Origin: a virus
Virus record (IMG/VR): IMGVR_UViG_3300025138_000234
Coordinates: 1 to 29,158 of that record
Direction: 5' to 3' (one strand)
DNA length: 29,158 nt
Positions 1 to 6,411 of the stretch are shown here, piece by piece; positions within the stretch are counted from its first letter, which is position 1, and the number at the start of each line of letters is the position of its first letter. The notes below the pieces were generated by a model, which had not been told where the DNA came from, did no database searches, and was given only the letters and a program-made list of their open reading frames with translations. Made by a program: the position numbers and the translations under genes.

Positions 1-413
1 AGCCAGCTCTTAAGAAGCGAGCGGATCTCCCGTTCGTCGAAGAAGTGGATGATGGCGGTAACGAGACCGGCAACTGGGTCTTCAAGTTCAAGCTGAAGGC
101 TATCGGTGTCAACGGCGACGACAGGTGGGAGCAGCGTCCGATTGTCATGGACAGCAAGAAGGCTCCGATTGACACCACGACAGTCGAGGTTGGTCAGGGT
201 AGTCGTATCTCTGTCGGCTGCGAAATCGTCCCGTACGTCAGTCCGATGGTGGGTGCAGGGATCTCTTTGCGCCTGAAGGTTGTCCAAGTGGTTGAGCTTC
301 GTGAGTCCGGGTCGTCAGTGGGCGATGACTGGGGCTTCGATGTTGTCGAGGGCTTTGTGACTAATGAGAAGACAAGCAGCACCAGCAGCGTCGAAGAAGA
401 CTTCGACTTCTGA
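1..413 (+). CDS. T7 gp2.5-like single-stranded DNA-binding protein (5' truncated)
   Basis: The reading frame is open from the first bases (frame starting at base 3), so the N-terminus is outside the window; the GTG at 45 is an internal codon, not a convincing start. The visible part carries the gp2.5 OB-fold C-terminal half: a W-x-D...P-x-I-V-D-S-K segment, a G-x-G-S beta turn, and the P-Y-V/M-V-G/LRLKVVQVVEL stretch typical of T7 SSB. It ends in an acidic tail with a terminal aromatic, EEDFDF. In T7 that tail (acidic plus final Phe) docks gp4 and gp5 and is essential. The role would be coating ssDNA at the phage fork and coordinating polymerase and helicase. It is followed immediately by a recombination nuclease and the primase-helicase, as in T7. 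Recognition is from sequence pattern and synteny. Confidence 0.85.
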   Translation, partial: PALKKRADLPFVEEVDDGGNETGNWVFKFKLKAIGVNGDDRWEQRPIVMDSKKAPIDTTTVEVGQGSRISVGCEIVPYVSPMVGAGISLRLKVVQVVELRESGSSVGDDWGFDVVEGFVTNEKTSSTSSVEEDFDF

Positions 414-420
414 GGTCAAA

Positions 421-861
421 GTGAAAGCCTTTCGAGGCTCTCATCGATGGTCCGTATTCATTCCTATTGATCCCGTCCCTGCGTCCAGACCTAGGTTTAC
501 TAGGACGGGCCGGTGTTACTACGGCAAGCGATATACGGAATTCATCAAGACCGCTGCGCATTTGTTTTCAGATGCAAAGTTACCTCGATCGTTCCCGTTG
601 GAGGGTAGTCTCGCAGTATCAGCAGTGTTTCACGTTGTGAAGCCCCGCACATCCAAGCGAGCTACCCCCAATGGGGATGTTGATAATTACTTCAAGACCC
701 TCGACGTTCTGAATGGAGTCGTATGGGGGGACGATGACCAACTGGTCTGGGCCTCTATGGCGAAGGAGTTTTCAGAGGAGGCGGGCATCACATTGGAGGT
801 AGCTAGAGTTGAGCGAGTTCCTAAGACACGAGCCTTGTCCAAGATGTGGCTCGAAAGATAA
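421..861 (+). CDS. RusA-like Holliday junction resolvase
   Basis: 146-aa protein (from the GTG) matching the RusA endodeoxyribonuclease family: N-terminal beta strand with P-V-P-A-S-R-P-R-F, then the metal site N-G-D-V-D-N-Y-F-K (D86, D88) and G-D-D-D-Q (D104-D106), which correspond to the catalytic aspartates D70, D72 and D91 of E. coli RusA. It would resolve four-way junctions and branched replication intermediates before packaging. It sits exactly where T7 encodes endonuclease I (gene 3), so it is probably a non-orthologous replacement. Start choice: GTG 421 has GAGG at 412-415 at good spacing and begins just before the conserved domain; an upstream in-frame ATG at 364 would add 19 low-complexity residues lying inside the SSB gene. 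The 3' end overlaps the primase start by 53 nt. Confidence 0.85.
   Translation: MKAFRGSHRWSVFIPIDPVPASRPRFTRTGRCYYGKRYTEFIKTAAHLFSDAKLPRSFPLEGSLAVSAVFHVVKPRTSKRATPNGDVDNYFKTLDVLNGVVWGDDDQLVWASMAKEFSEEAGITLEVARVERVPKTRALSKMWLER
795..811 (+). promoter_or_regulatory. Shine-Dalgarno site that fixes the TTG start of the primase-helicase
   Basis: GGAGGT at 795-800 lies 8 nt before a TTG codon at 809, inside the end of the RusA gene. Starting there includes the first zinc-ligand cysteine pair (CPRCG); any later start would lose it, so the non-ATG start is well supported. Confidence 0.75.
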
Positions 862-2404
862 TCTTGCGAGATACACGGACAATCACGCGTACTGCTTTGG
901 TTGTGACTATTACGAACGCGGGGATGGAAACCCGGTAGAACAGAAAGAGACTCATACAGTGACCGGATTAATTGAATACGAAGTTGCTCCGCTGCATAAG
1001 CGAGGCATATCAGAAGACACGTGCAAGAAGTTTGACTACGGTATCGGAACCTATGAAGGTCGCCCGGTACAGGTAGCGAACTACAAAGACGGAGCTGGCA
1101 ACCTCGTTGCCCAGAAGCTGAGGTTTGTCGATAAGACGTTCAAGTGGCTGGGCGACCCTAAGAAAGCGTCCTTGTACGGATCACATCTCTGGCGTGACTC
1201 GGGCAAGATGGTGACCATTACTGAGGGTGAGCTTGATGCGCTCTCCGTATCTCAAGTGTTTAACCTCACATGGCCTGTCGTTTCCATACCCAACGGAGTT
1301 AAGTCTGCTGCCCGCGTTATTGCGAAGAACATTGACTGGCTTGAGTCGTTCGACAGTGTCGTCCTGTGCTTCGATCAGGATTCGCAGGGCAGAGCCGCAG
1401 CTCTTGAGGCGGCCCAGCAGCTTAGTCCCGGCAAAGCCAAGATCGTTACAGGTATGCCATTGAAGGATGCTAATGACTGCGTCGTTGACGGCAAGGTCAA
1501 AGAGCTTATTGATGCCGTATACAGCGCGAAGTCTTTTCGTCCTGACGGTGTCGTACCGGGCGAGGAGCTTTGGGATGTCATCACCGACGACACTCAGACC
1601 CCGTCGATACCTTACCCTTGGCCCAGTCTGAATGATAAGTTGTTTGGTATGCGAGGAGGAGAACTCGTGACGCTGACAGCAGGCACCGGGATTGGTAAGT
1701 CGAGTGTTGCCCGTGAGCTGGCGTACTACTTGATGGACATGAACCAGAAGGTGGGGTACATCGCGCTGGAAGAGTCAGTCAAGAAGACGAGTGAGTTCAT
1801 CATGGGACTCCGCATGAACATTCCGCCACACCTCTGGACTGACCAGACCGTCACTATGGAGCAGAAGAAGGAAGCGTTCGACGCTACTGTCGGCTCCGGC
1901 AACATGGTGCTGTACGACCATTGGGGTTCGATTGACCCTGCCAACCTACTGACTCGTGTTCGATACATGGCCCGAGCAATGGAGTGCAAGTACGTGTTCC
2001 TTGATCACCTGAGCATCGTCGTCAGCGCGCTTGAGTCAGGAGACGAGCGTCGGACCATCGACAATACGATGACGAAGCTGCGGTCACTCGTAGAGGAAAC
2101 GAACATCCACCTCGTATTGGTCTCGCACCTCCGCAGGCCAGACGGTAGGTCTCATGAGGAGGGCGGGGTGACGAGCCTGAGCCAGCTCCGAGGATCTCAT
2201 GCTATCGCCCAGCTCAGTGATGCTGTGATCGGATGTGAGCGTGATCAGCAGGACGGCAGTACGTCGAACCACATGGCTCTGAGAGTACTGAAGAATCGAT
2301 ACGCTGGAGAGACGGGCGTGTCTACCGTACTGGAGTACAGTAGTGACACCGGACGGCTGAATGAATGGTCGGCTCCAGAAGTCGTAGAATTACCGAACGA
2401 TTAG
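809..2404 (+). CDS. T7 gp4-like bifunctional DNA primase-helicase
   Basis: 531 aa (T7 gp4A is 566). N-terminal zinc-binding domain with C10-x2-C13 and C29-x2-C32; TOPRIM primase core with TEGELDAL (E139) and CFDQDSQGR (D189, D191); then a RecA-like DnaB-family helicase with Walker A AGTGIGKSS (291-299), catalytic E in ALEES (about 320-322), Walker B YVFLDHL (D399), the LVSHLRRP motif (H440) and a C-terminal arginine-finger segment near RGSHAIAQLSD. It unwinds dsDNA using NTPs and makes RNA primers on the lagging strand, working with the polymerase and SSB. The C-terminus is only mildly acidic and lacks a terminal aromatic, unlike T7 gp4's polymerase-docking tail. TTG start, chosen for the strong upstream GGAGGT and to retain the zinc domain. 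Followed after 30 nt by the polymerase. Confidence 0.95.
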   Translation: MSEFLRHEPCPRCGSKDNLARYTDNHAYCFGCDYYERGDGNPVEQKETHTVTGLIEYEVAPLHKRGISEDTCKKFDYGIGTYEGRPVQVANYKDGAGNLVAQKLRFVDKTFKWLGDPKKASLYGSHLWRDSGKMVTITEGELDALSVSQVFNLTWPVVSIPNGVKSAARVIAKNIDWLESFDSVVLCFDQDSQGRAAALEAAQQLSPGKAKIVTGMPLKDANDCVVDGKVKELIDAVYSAKSFRPDGVVPGEELWDVITDDTQTPSIPYPWPSLNDKLFGMRGGELVTLTAGTGIGKSSVARELAYYLMDMNQKVGYIALEESVKKTSEFIMGLRMNIPPHLWTDQTVTMEQKKEAFDATVGSGNMVLYDHWGSIDPANLLTRVRYMARAMECKYVFLDHLSIVVSALESGDERRTIDNTMTKLRSLVEETNIHLVLVSHLRRPDGRSHEEGGVTSLSQLRGSHAIAQLSDAVIGCERDQQDGSTSNHMALRVLKNRYAGETGVSTVLEYSSDTGRLNEWSAPEVVELPND

Positions 2405-2421
2405 TGTTGGGATTCCCAACA
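2405..2421 (+). other. Perfect 7-bp hairpin in the primase-polymerase gap
   Basis: TGTTGGG-ATT-CCCAACA: seven perfect base pairs with a 3-nt loop, starting at the base after the primase stop codon and ending 13 nt before the polymerase ATG. No T-run follows, so it is not a classical terminator. It could be an RNA-processing or stability element, or modulate polymerase translation; function is inferred only from position. Confidence 0.6.
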
Positions 2422-2434
2422 GAAAGAAGACATC

Positions 2435-4270
2435 ATGCACACTGTCGTGTTTGATATAGAGACGAACGGCATCAAGTGCTTCCGGACCTTACTTGGTCTT
2501 AAGAAGATCCACTGTGTCGCGCTCTCAACTAACGGAGACGATCCACGTCTCGTCACTATTGAAGAAGGTCTTGAGGAGCTTCGACTCGCTGATGTAATTA
2601 TAGGTCACAACATTCAGGAGTTTGACGTTCGGGCCATCCAACGTCTTTACCCTGAATGGGAGCCAACGGGCTGTGTCAGAGATACGCTTGTTATGTCTCG
2701 AATGCTGTGGCCTGACATAGCCAACACGGACTGGCACAACGTTGACTTTCCGAAGAAGTTTGCTGGCCGCCACTCACTGAAGGCGTGGGGCTACAGGCTC
2801 GGGATGCATAAGGGTGACTACGGTGAGCAGGACAACTGCTGGGACGAGTACACGGATGAGATGGGCGAGTACTGTGTCCAAGATGTCCGGGTTACTCTTG
2901 CCCTATGGAACAAGATCAAGGCTGAGGACGTGCCTGAAAACCCCACCGTGTTGGAACACGAATTCGCGGCCACAATTTCTCAACAAGAGAGAAACGGGAT
3001 CGGTTTCAACGTAGACGCAGCTAGGGAGCTGCACGGATCCTTGCTGGCTGCCAAGGACGAGGTACAGAAGGAACTGAAGACGGCGTTCCCTCCACAGACC
3101 ATCCCCATGAAGACACCTCTGTATTACTATGATCCGGAGACTGATGCGAAATATGACAAGAAGAAGGATTGTCCCGCAAAGCTCAGGTCTCGGTTACTCG
3201 CCGGGGAAAAGAGGGTCAAAACAATACCGTTTAACCCCGGCTCACGGGATCAGATCGCGAAAGGTCTTATCCAGAAGCACGGATGGGAGCCTACGGAGTT
3301 CACTCCTGAGGGCCGTCCGAAGATCGATGAGACGGTTCTTAAAGGTCTTGAATACCCTGAGTGCAAGCCGTTGATCCAGTATCTGCTTTTAGGCAAGCGA
3401 CTGGGGCAAGTGGCCGAGGGTCGAGAGGCGTGGATCAAGCTGGAGAAGGACGGTCGAATCTATGGTCGCGTCAATCCCTGCGGCGCAGTGTCAACGAGAT
3501 GTACGCACAGCAAGCCTAACGTCGCTCAGGTGCCTAGAGTGTCAGCTCCTTGGGGCTTCGAGTGCCGCAGCTTGTTCTGCGCTCCTGCCGGGTTTCGTCT
3601 AGTGGGTGCAGATATGAGCGGCCTAGAACTTCGGTGCCTTGCTCACTACACGTTTAGATACGACAACGGACTGTATCGTGACGCGATCCTTGAAGGTGAC
3701 ATCCATGAGATCAATAAGGATGCGGCAGGTCTGGACAACAGAGACCAAGCGAAAGTCTTCGTGTACGCCCTTCTCTACGGAGCAGGCGCGGCCCGCATTG
3801 GTAAGATCGTGGGAGGCACGGCCCGTGACGGCAGCCACCTTAAGACCGTCTTCTTGAATCGGATGCCTGCGCTGAAGAAGCTGAAGGACGCTGTCGAGTT
3901 CAGGGCAGACAAACTGGGGGTATTGAAGGCTATCGATGGGCGTACTCTCAGGGTCAGGTCGAAGCACAGTGCGCTGAACCTACTGCTTCAGTCCGCCGGG
4001 TCGATCGCGATGAAAGAGGCAACGTGCAACCTCGCGTCAACGATCAGGCAGAAGAGTCTTATTAACCTCGTCGATCAGAAGTATTACAAGCGGGTCAAGC
4101 AAGTCGCTCATATTCACGACGAACTACAGCTTGAAGTCCCTGAAGAGATCACTCACAAGGTCGGGATCAGCGCAGTGGAGGCGATGGAAAAGGCGGGGGA
4201 AACCCTAGGGTTCAAGTGTCCACTAACGGGGGAATATCGTGTTGGAGCCAACTGGGCAGAGACGCATTGA
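2435..4270 (+). CDS. T7 gp5-like family A DNA polymerase with 3'-5' exonuclease
   Basis: 611 aa (T7 gp5 is 704). Exonuclease domain intact: Exo I FDIETNG (D7, E9), Exo II IIGHNIQEFD (D64), Exo III EYCVQDVRVT (Y146, D150). Polymerase domain: T-R-x-T-H-S-K-P-N-V-A-Q-V-P near 354-367, motif A GADMSGLELR (catalytic D393), motif B RDQAKVFVYALLYGAG with K440 and Y444, motif C HIHDELQLE (D562). Y444 aligns with T7 Y526 (E. coli Pol I position 762), so this is a Tyr-type replicase. The thumb insertion between about 216 and 265 is shorter than the T7 thioredoxin-binding segment, which probably accounts for part of the length difference. ATG with AGAAAGAAG-type RBS, preceded by a hairpin. The last 32 nt overlap the LAGLIDADG gene. 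Confidence 0.96.
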   Translation: MHTVVFDIETNGIKCFRTLLGLKKIHCVALSTNGDDPRLVTIEEGLEELRLADVIIGHNIQEFDVRAIQRLYPEWEPTGCVRDTLVMSRMLWPDIANTDWHNVDFPKKFAGRHSLKAWGYRLGMHKGDYGEQDNCWDEYTDEMGEYCVQDVRVTLALWNKIKAEDVPENPTVLEHEFAATISQQERNGIGFNVDAARELHGSLLAAKDEVQKELKTAFPPQTIPMKTPLYYYDPETDAKYDKKKDCPAKLRSRLLAGEKRVKTIPFNPGSRDQIAKGLIQKHGWEPTEFTPEGRPKIDETVLKGLEYPECKPLIQYLLLGKRLGQVAEGREAWIKLEKDGRIYGRVNPCGAVSTRCTHSKPNVAQVPRVSAPWGFECRSLFCAPAGFRLVGADMSGLELRCLAHYTFRYDNGLYRDAILEGDIHEINKDAAGLDNRDQAKVFVYALLYGAGAARIGKIVGGTARDGSHLKTVFLNRMPALKKLKDAVEFRADKLGVLKAIDGRTLRVRSKHSALNLLLQSAGSIAMKEATCNLASTIRQKSLINLVDQKYYKRVKQVAHIHDELQLEVPEEITHKVGISAVEAMEKAGETLGFKCPLTGEYRVGANWAETH

Positions 4271-4619
4271 TGTAGCGTACTTAGCAGGTCTCGTAGACGG
4301 CGAAGGATGCTTTTTGTTTAACGGAGGTCCTCACCTCAGGGTGGAGTCCACTAGCCGGTGCGTCATTGAAAAAATGCATGAAGTGTTCGGCGGCAGTTGC
4401 GCGGTCGCTAAAAGAAAGACGGCACTGAATAGGATCGTTTTTATGTGGAGCGCGTACGGTCCTACGGCCTCCTCGATAGCCGAAGAGCTTGCTGAGTTTT
4501 TGATTGATAAGCGTATTCAAGCTATACTTATGTCACGTATTCAGAAGTATCCGCCGGGGTCCGCGATGCGCGAGTCAATTAAGATCCGGCTTAAATCCAT
4601 AAAAAAGGCTGCCTCGTGA
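4239..4619 (+). CDS. Small single-motif LAGLIDADG-type protein
   Basis: 126 aa beginning at GTG 4239 behind GGGGGA, overlapping the polymerase end. Residues 14-25 (YLAGLVDGEGCF) form a LAGLIDADG helix with the acidic residue, followed by G-x-L-R-V-x-S-T/S-R and a V-F-G-G loop typical of this fold; the C-terminus is basic (R-I-Q-K-Y, I-R-L-K-S-I-K-K). Only one motif is present, so an active enzyme would need to be a homodimer; stand-alone degenerate versions also exist in phages. It sits between polymerase and exonuclease, the same place where T7 carries the HNH homing gene 5.3. Base use looks A/T-richer than neighbours near its 3' end, which fits mobile origin. Activity and target site cannot be read from the sequence. 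Confidence 0.7.
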   Translation: MLEPTGQRRIDVAYLAGLVDGEGCFLFNGGPHLRVESTSRCVIEKMHEVFGGSCAVAKRKTALNRIVFMWSAYGPTASSIAEELAEFLIDKRIQAILMSRIQKYPPGSAMRESIKIRLKSIKKAAS

Positions 4620-4837
4620 CTGACCTACAATTCGTCCCTAGTGACGACATGATCAAAGAGCTACAGAAAAGGTTTGACGAGCTTGTCGTCTTAGGATCCG
4701 CTCAAAGAACTAGACAGACTGAAGATCTCACTGTAGCCTTCAGTGGTTCTTATCACAGTTGCGTAGGCTTAATCGAGCTAGGCCGAATCGCGATACAGGC
4801 CGGAGGCGCTCCTGATGACGAGGAATTTACTTCTTGA
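4616..4837 (+). CDS. Small hypothetical protein between homing-type gene and exonuclease
   Basis: 73 aa, GTG start in a GTGA overlap with the preceding stop, and its own 3' end overlaps the exonuclease start by 23 nt, so it is translationally coupled on both sides. Soluble, slightly acidic, no membrane segment or signal peptide; contains D-E-L-V-V-L-G-S and a S-G-S-Y-H-S-C-V-G-L stretch. The overlaps on both sides and the absence of any better frame here support it being real. Function not recognised. It could be a small accessory protein of the replication block. Confidence 0.65.
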   Translation: MTDLQFVPSDDMIKELQKRFDELVVLGSAQRTRQTEDLTVAFSGSYHSCVGLIELGRIAIQAGGAPDDEEFTS

Positions 4838-5594
4838 CGGCGACATCGTCATATATGAAGTCCTGCTTGCGTGCGAAACCGCGTGGGACTGGGGCAACGA
4901 TGTATGGACTCTCCATTGCGATATGCGAGAAGCTACGCAGAGATTCGACTGCTGGATAGCCGACATCAAAGAGAAGCTAGACGCGACTAACGTCTACGTC
5001 GCCTACACCGACAGAGCGAACTGGCGCAAAGACGTACTCCCCACATATAAAAGCAACAGGAAAAGCAAGCGTAAACCTCTCGGATTTCCTGCTCTCAAAG
5101 AGTATACGAGGGCTGTCTACACGGTATGTGAGGAGCCTAGTCTTGAGGGCGACGACATTCTTGGCATTCTGGCGGGTATGCCTAAGTCAGTAAGCTGGCT
5201 TGGTTGCCGACGAATGACCGGGGATCGGATCATCGTCACCATTGATAAAGACTTGCTGACTATACCGGGACTTCACTACAACCCGAGAAAGCCTGAGGAA
5301 GGCGTGATCGAGGTGAGCGAAGAAGAAGCTGATCGTCTGCATCTAACTCAGTCGTTGACAGGGGATGCGGTTGACGGCTACAGCGGCTGTCCGGGGATAG
5401 GCCCTAAAAGGGCGGCCCGGATTCTGGATGAATCTTGTGACTGGGAACAGGTCGTCGCTGCGTACGCGAACGCTGGCCTGTCCGAGAGAGAAGCCCTAGT
5501 TCAGGCCCGCGTAGCTCGCATCCTGAGATGGGGCGAATACGACCGTAAGAAAAGTAAGGTAAAACTATGGAACCCATCGATCGAGACCAGCTAA
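4815..5594 (+). CDS. T7 gp6-like 5'-3' exonuclease (FEN/RNase H family)
   Basis: 259 aa (T7 gp6 is about 300). Metal-binding acids of the family are in order: LLLDGD (D8, D10), YTDRANWR (D66) with R/K-rich YKSNRKSKRK, the SLEGDDI site (E111, D113, D114), TIDKDL (D144, D146), and LTGDAVDGY (D184, D187), leading into the helix-hairpin-helix G-C-P-G-I-G-P-K-R-A. It removes RNA primers and degrades host and linear DNA from 5' ends, feeding recombination and nucleotide recycling, together with the polymerase and SSB. ATG start inside the preceding small gene. Its end overlaps the next gene by 28 nt. Confidence 0.92.
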   Translation: MTRNLLLDGDIVIYEVLLACETAWDWGNDVWTLHCDMREATQRFDCWIADIKEKLDATNVYVAYTDRANWRKDVLPTYKSNRKSKRKPLGFPALKEYTRAVYTVCEEPSLEGDDILGILAGMPKSVSWLGCRRMTGDRIIVTIDKDLLTIPGLHYNPRKPEEGVIEVSEEEADRLHLTQSLTGDAVDGYSGCPGIGPKRAARILDESCDWEQVVAAYANAGLSEREALVQARVARILRWGEYDRKKSKVKLWNPSIETS

Positions 5595-5908
5595 TCCGCC
5601 TCCACATGAAGATGACTGAGGAAGCCCGCGTCCTTATGGAAGCTAAGAACCACGACTACAGCGGAGGGAAGGACGCGAGTGACCCGTTCCTGAACTTCAC
5701 GAGGGTGGAGAAGCTAGGGATTACGGACACGAAGACGGGGTTTTTGGTCCGAATGACGGATAAGCTGTCCCGTCTAATCACGTTCTCTCATAATGGGGTG
5801 TTCAAAACCAAGGACGAGGCCCTGAAAGACACGATTCTGGACCTAATCAACTACAGCGTACTGCTTTACGCGTACTCCCAGACCGAAAAGGATGACTATA
5901 AGGAATGA
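5567..5908 (+). CDS. Nmad1/DUF1599-like nucleotide-associated protein
   Basis: 113 aa, all-alpha, with the layout of the DUF1599 / Nucleotide modification associated domain 1 group: a first helix ending E-A-K-N-H-D-Y (27-31), a G-I-T...G-F-L-V-R-M-T-D-K-L-S-R-L segment (62-70), and a final K-D-T-I-L-D-L-I-N-Y (D88, D92, N95, Y96), where paired acids resemble MazG/dUTPase-like metal sites. The family is linked by genome context to nucleotide metabolism or base modification in phages, but no reaction is firmly assigned. ATG at 5567 follows AAGGT and lies within the exonuclease 3' end; the stop overlaps the next ATG (ATGA). A role in the dNTP pool is inferred from family and position beside the replication genes. 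Confidence 0.7.
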   Translation: MEPIDRDQLIRLHMKMTEEARVLMEAKNHDYSGGKDASDPFLNFTRVEKLGITDTKTGFLVRMTDKLSRLITFSHNGVFKTKDEALKDTILDLINYSVLLYAYSQTEKDDYKE

Positions 5909-6090
5909 GTAACGAACGCAATTTTCCGACAATTCCAGAAGCTCTTATGGTAGAGCTGAACAAACGATGGCCTGAGCAGTCCGCCGATCCTAAGTGGACT
6001 GATAGAGAGATATGGATTGCCAGCGGACAACGGTCCGTGGTCCGATTTCTTAACGCCATATATCAAGAGCAGCAAGAGACAGTCCTGTAG
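5905..6090 (+). CDS. Small hypothetical protein upstream of head genes
   Basis: 61 aa, starts in an ATGA overlap with the previous gene. Contains P-T-I-P-E-A-L, L-N-K-R-W-P-E-Q, then W-T-D-R-E-I-W-I-A-S-G-Q-R-S-V-V-R-F-L. Predicted small soluble helical protein with no signal or membrane segment. I recall similar short proteins just upstream of portal genes in other marine T7-like phages, but cannot verify this here. The function is unknown. The tight coupling upstream and a strong RBS right at its stop codon support it being a genuine gene. Confidence 0.65.
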   Translation: MSNERNFPTIPEALMVELNKRWPEQSADPKWTDREIWIASGQRSVVRFLNAIYQEQQETVL

Positions 6091-6099
6091 GGGGTAAAA

Positions 6100-6411
6100 A
6101 TGTGCGACGGTGGTAATAACGTTCTTGATGACTGGTTTGGCATGGATCCTCCCCAAGCGCCCCCCCCTGTGACAATCCCGCCCCCACCTAGACAGATCCT
6201 GAGAGCGCAGACTCTTACGGGCGGTCAGGCTAAATCTACTCAGAAGAGAGTCCAGATCAAAGCCCTTCGAGACCGAAAGAAGCGCGGCGACAAGTCTTCA
6301 GGAAAGTCAATGCTTGCTATCGCCCGCGCTAAAGGGGTTGGGCAGCCTTTCGTGGGCGGCGTAGGTATGACTTCCGGTCCTTCACCCGTGACGGGGATTA
6401 ACTACGGATGA
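6100..6411 (+). CDS. T7 gp7.3-like virion/tail assembly protein
   Basis: 103 aa, starting at ATG behind AGGGGG (6089-6094). Proline-rich N-terminus (P-P-Q-A-P-P-P, I-P-P-P-P), basic middle, and a C-terminal segment R-D-R-K-K-R-G-D-K-S-S-G-K-S-M-L-A-I-A-R followed by a Gly-rich end G-I-N-Y-G. This resembles the end of T7 gp7.3 (R-K-K-A-R-A-G-G-K-K-S-L-S-V-A-R ... G-G-G-I-N-I), and it occupies the same place directly before the portal gene. In T7, gp7.3 is a minor virion protein needed for tail/adsorption competence. Similarity is short, so synteny carries much of the weight. Stop overlaps the portal ATG (ATGA). Confidence 0.6.
   Translation: MCDGGNNVLDDWFGMDPPQAPPPVTIPPPPRQILRAQTLTGGQAKSTQKRVQIKALRDRKKRGDKSSGKSMLAIARAKGVGQPFVGGVGMTSGPSPVTGINYG

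Noticed and set aside
364-420. ATG 364 as the RusA start
   Set aside because: The extension lies inside the SSB gene with low-complexity Ala/Ser/Lys sequence and weaker RBS; GTG 421 with GAGG fits the domain boundary better.
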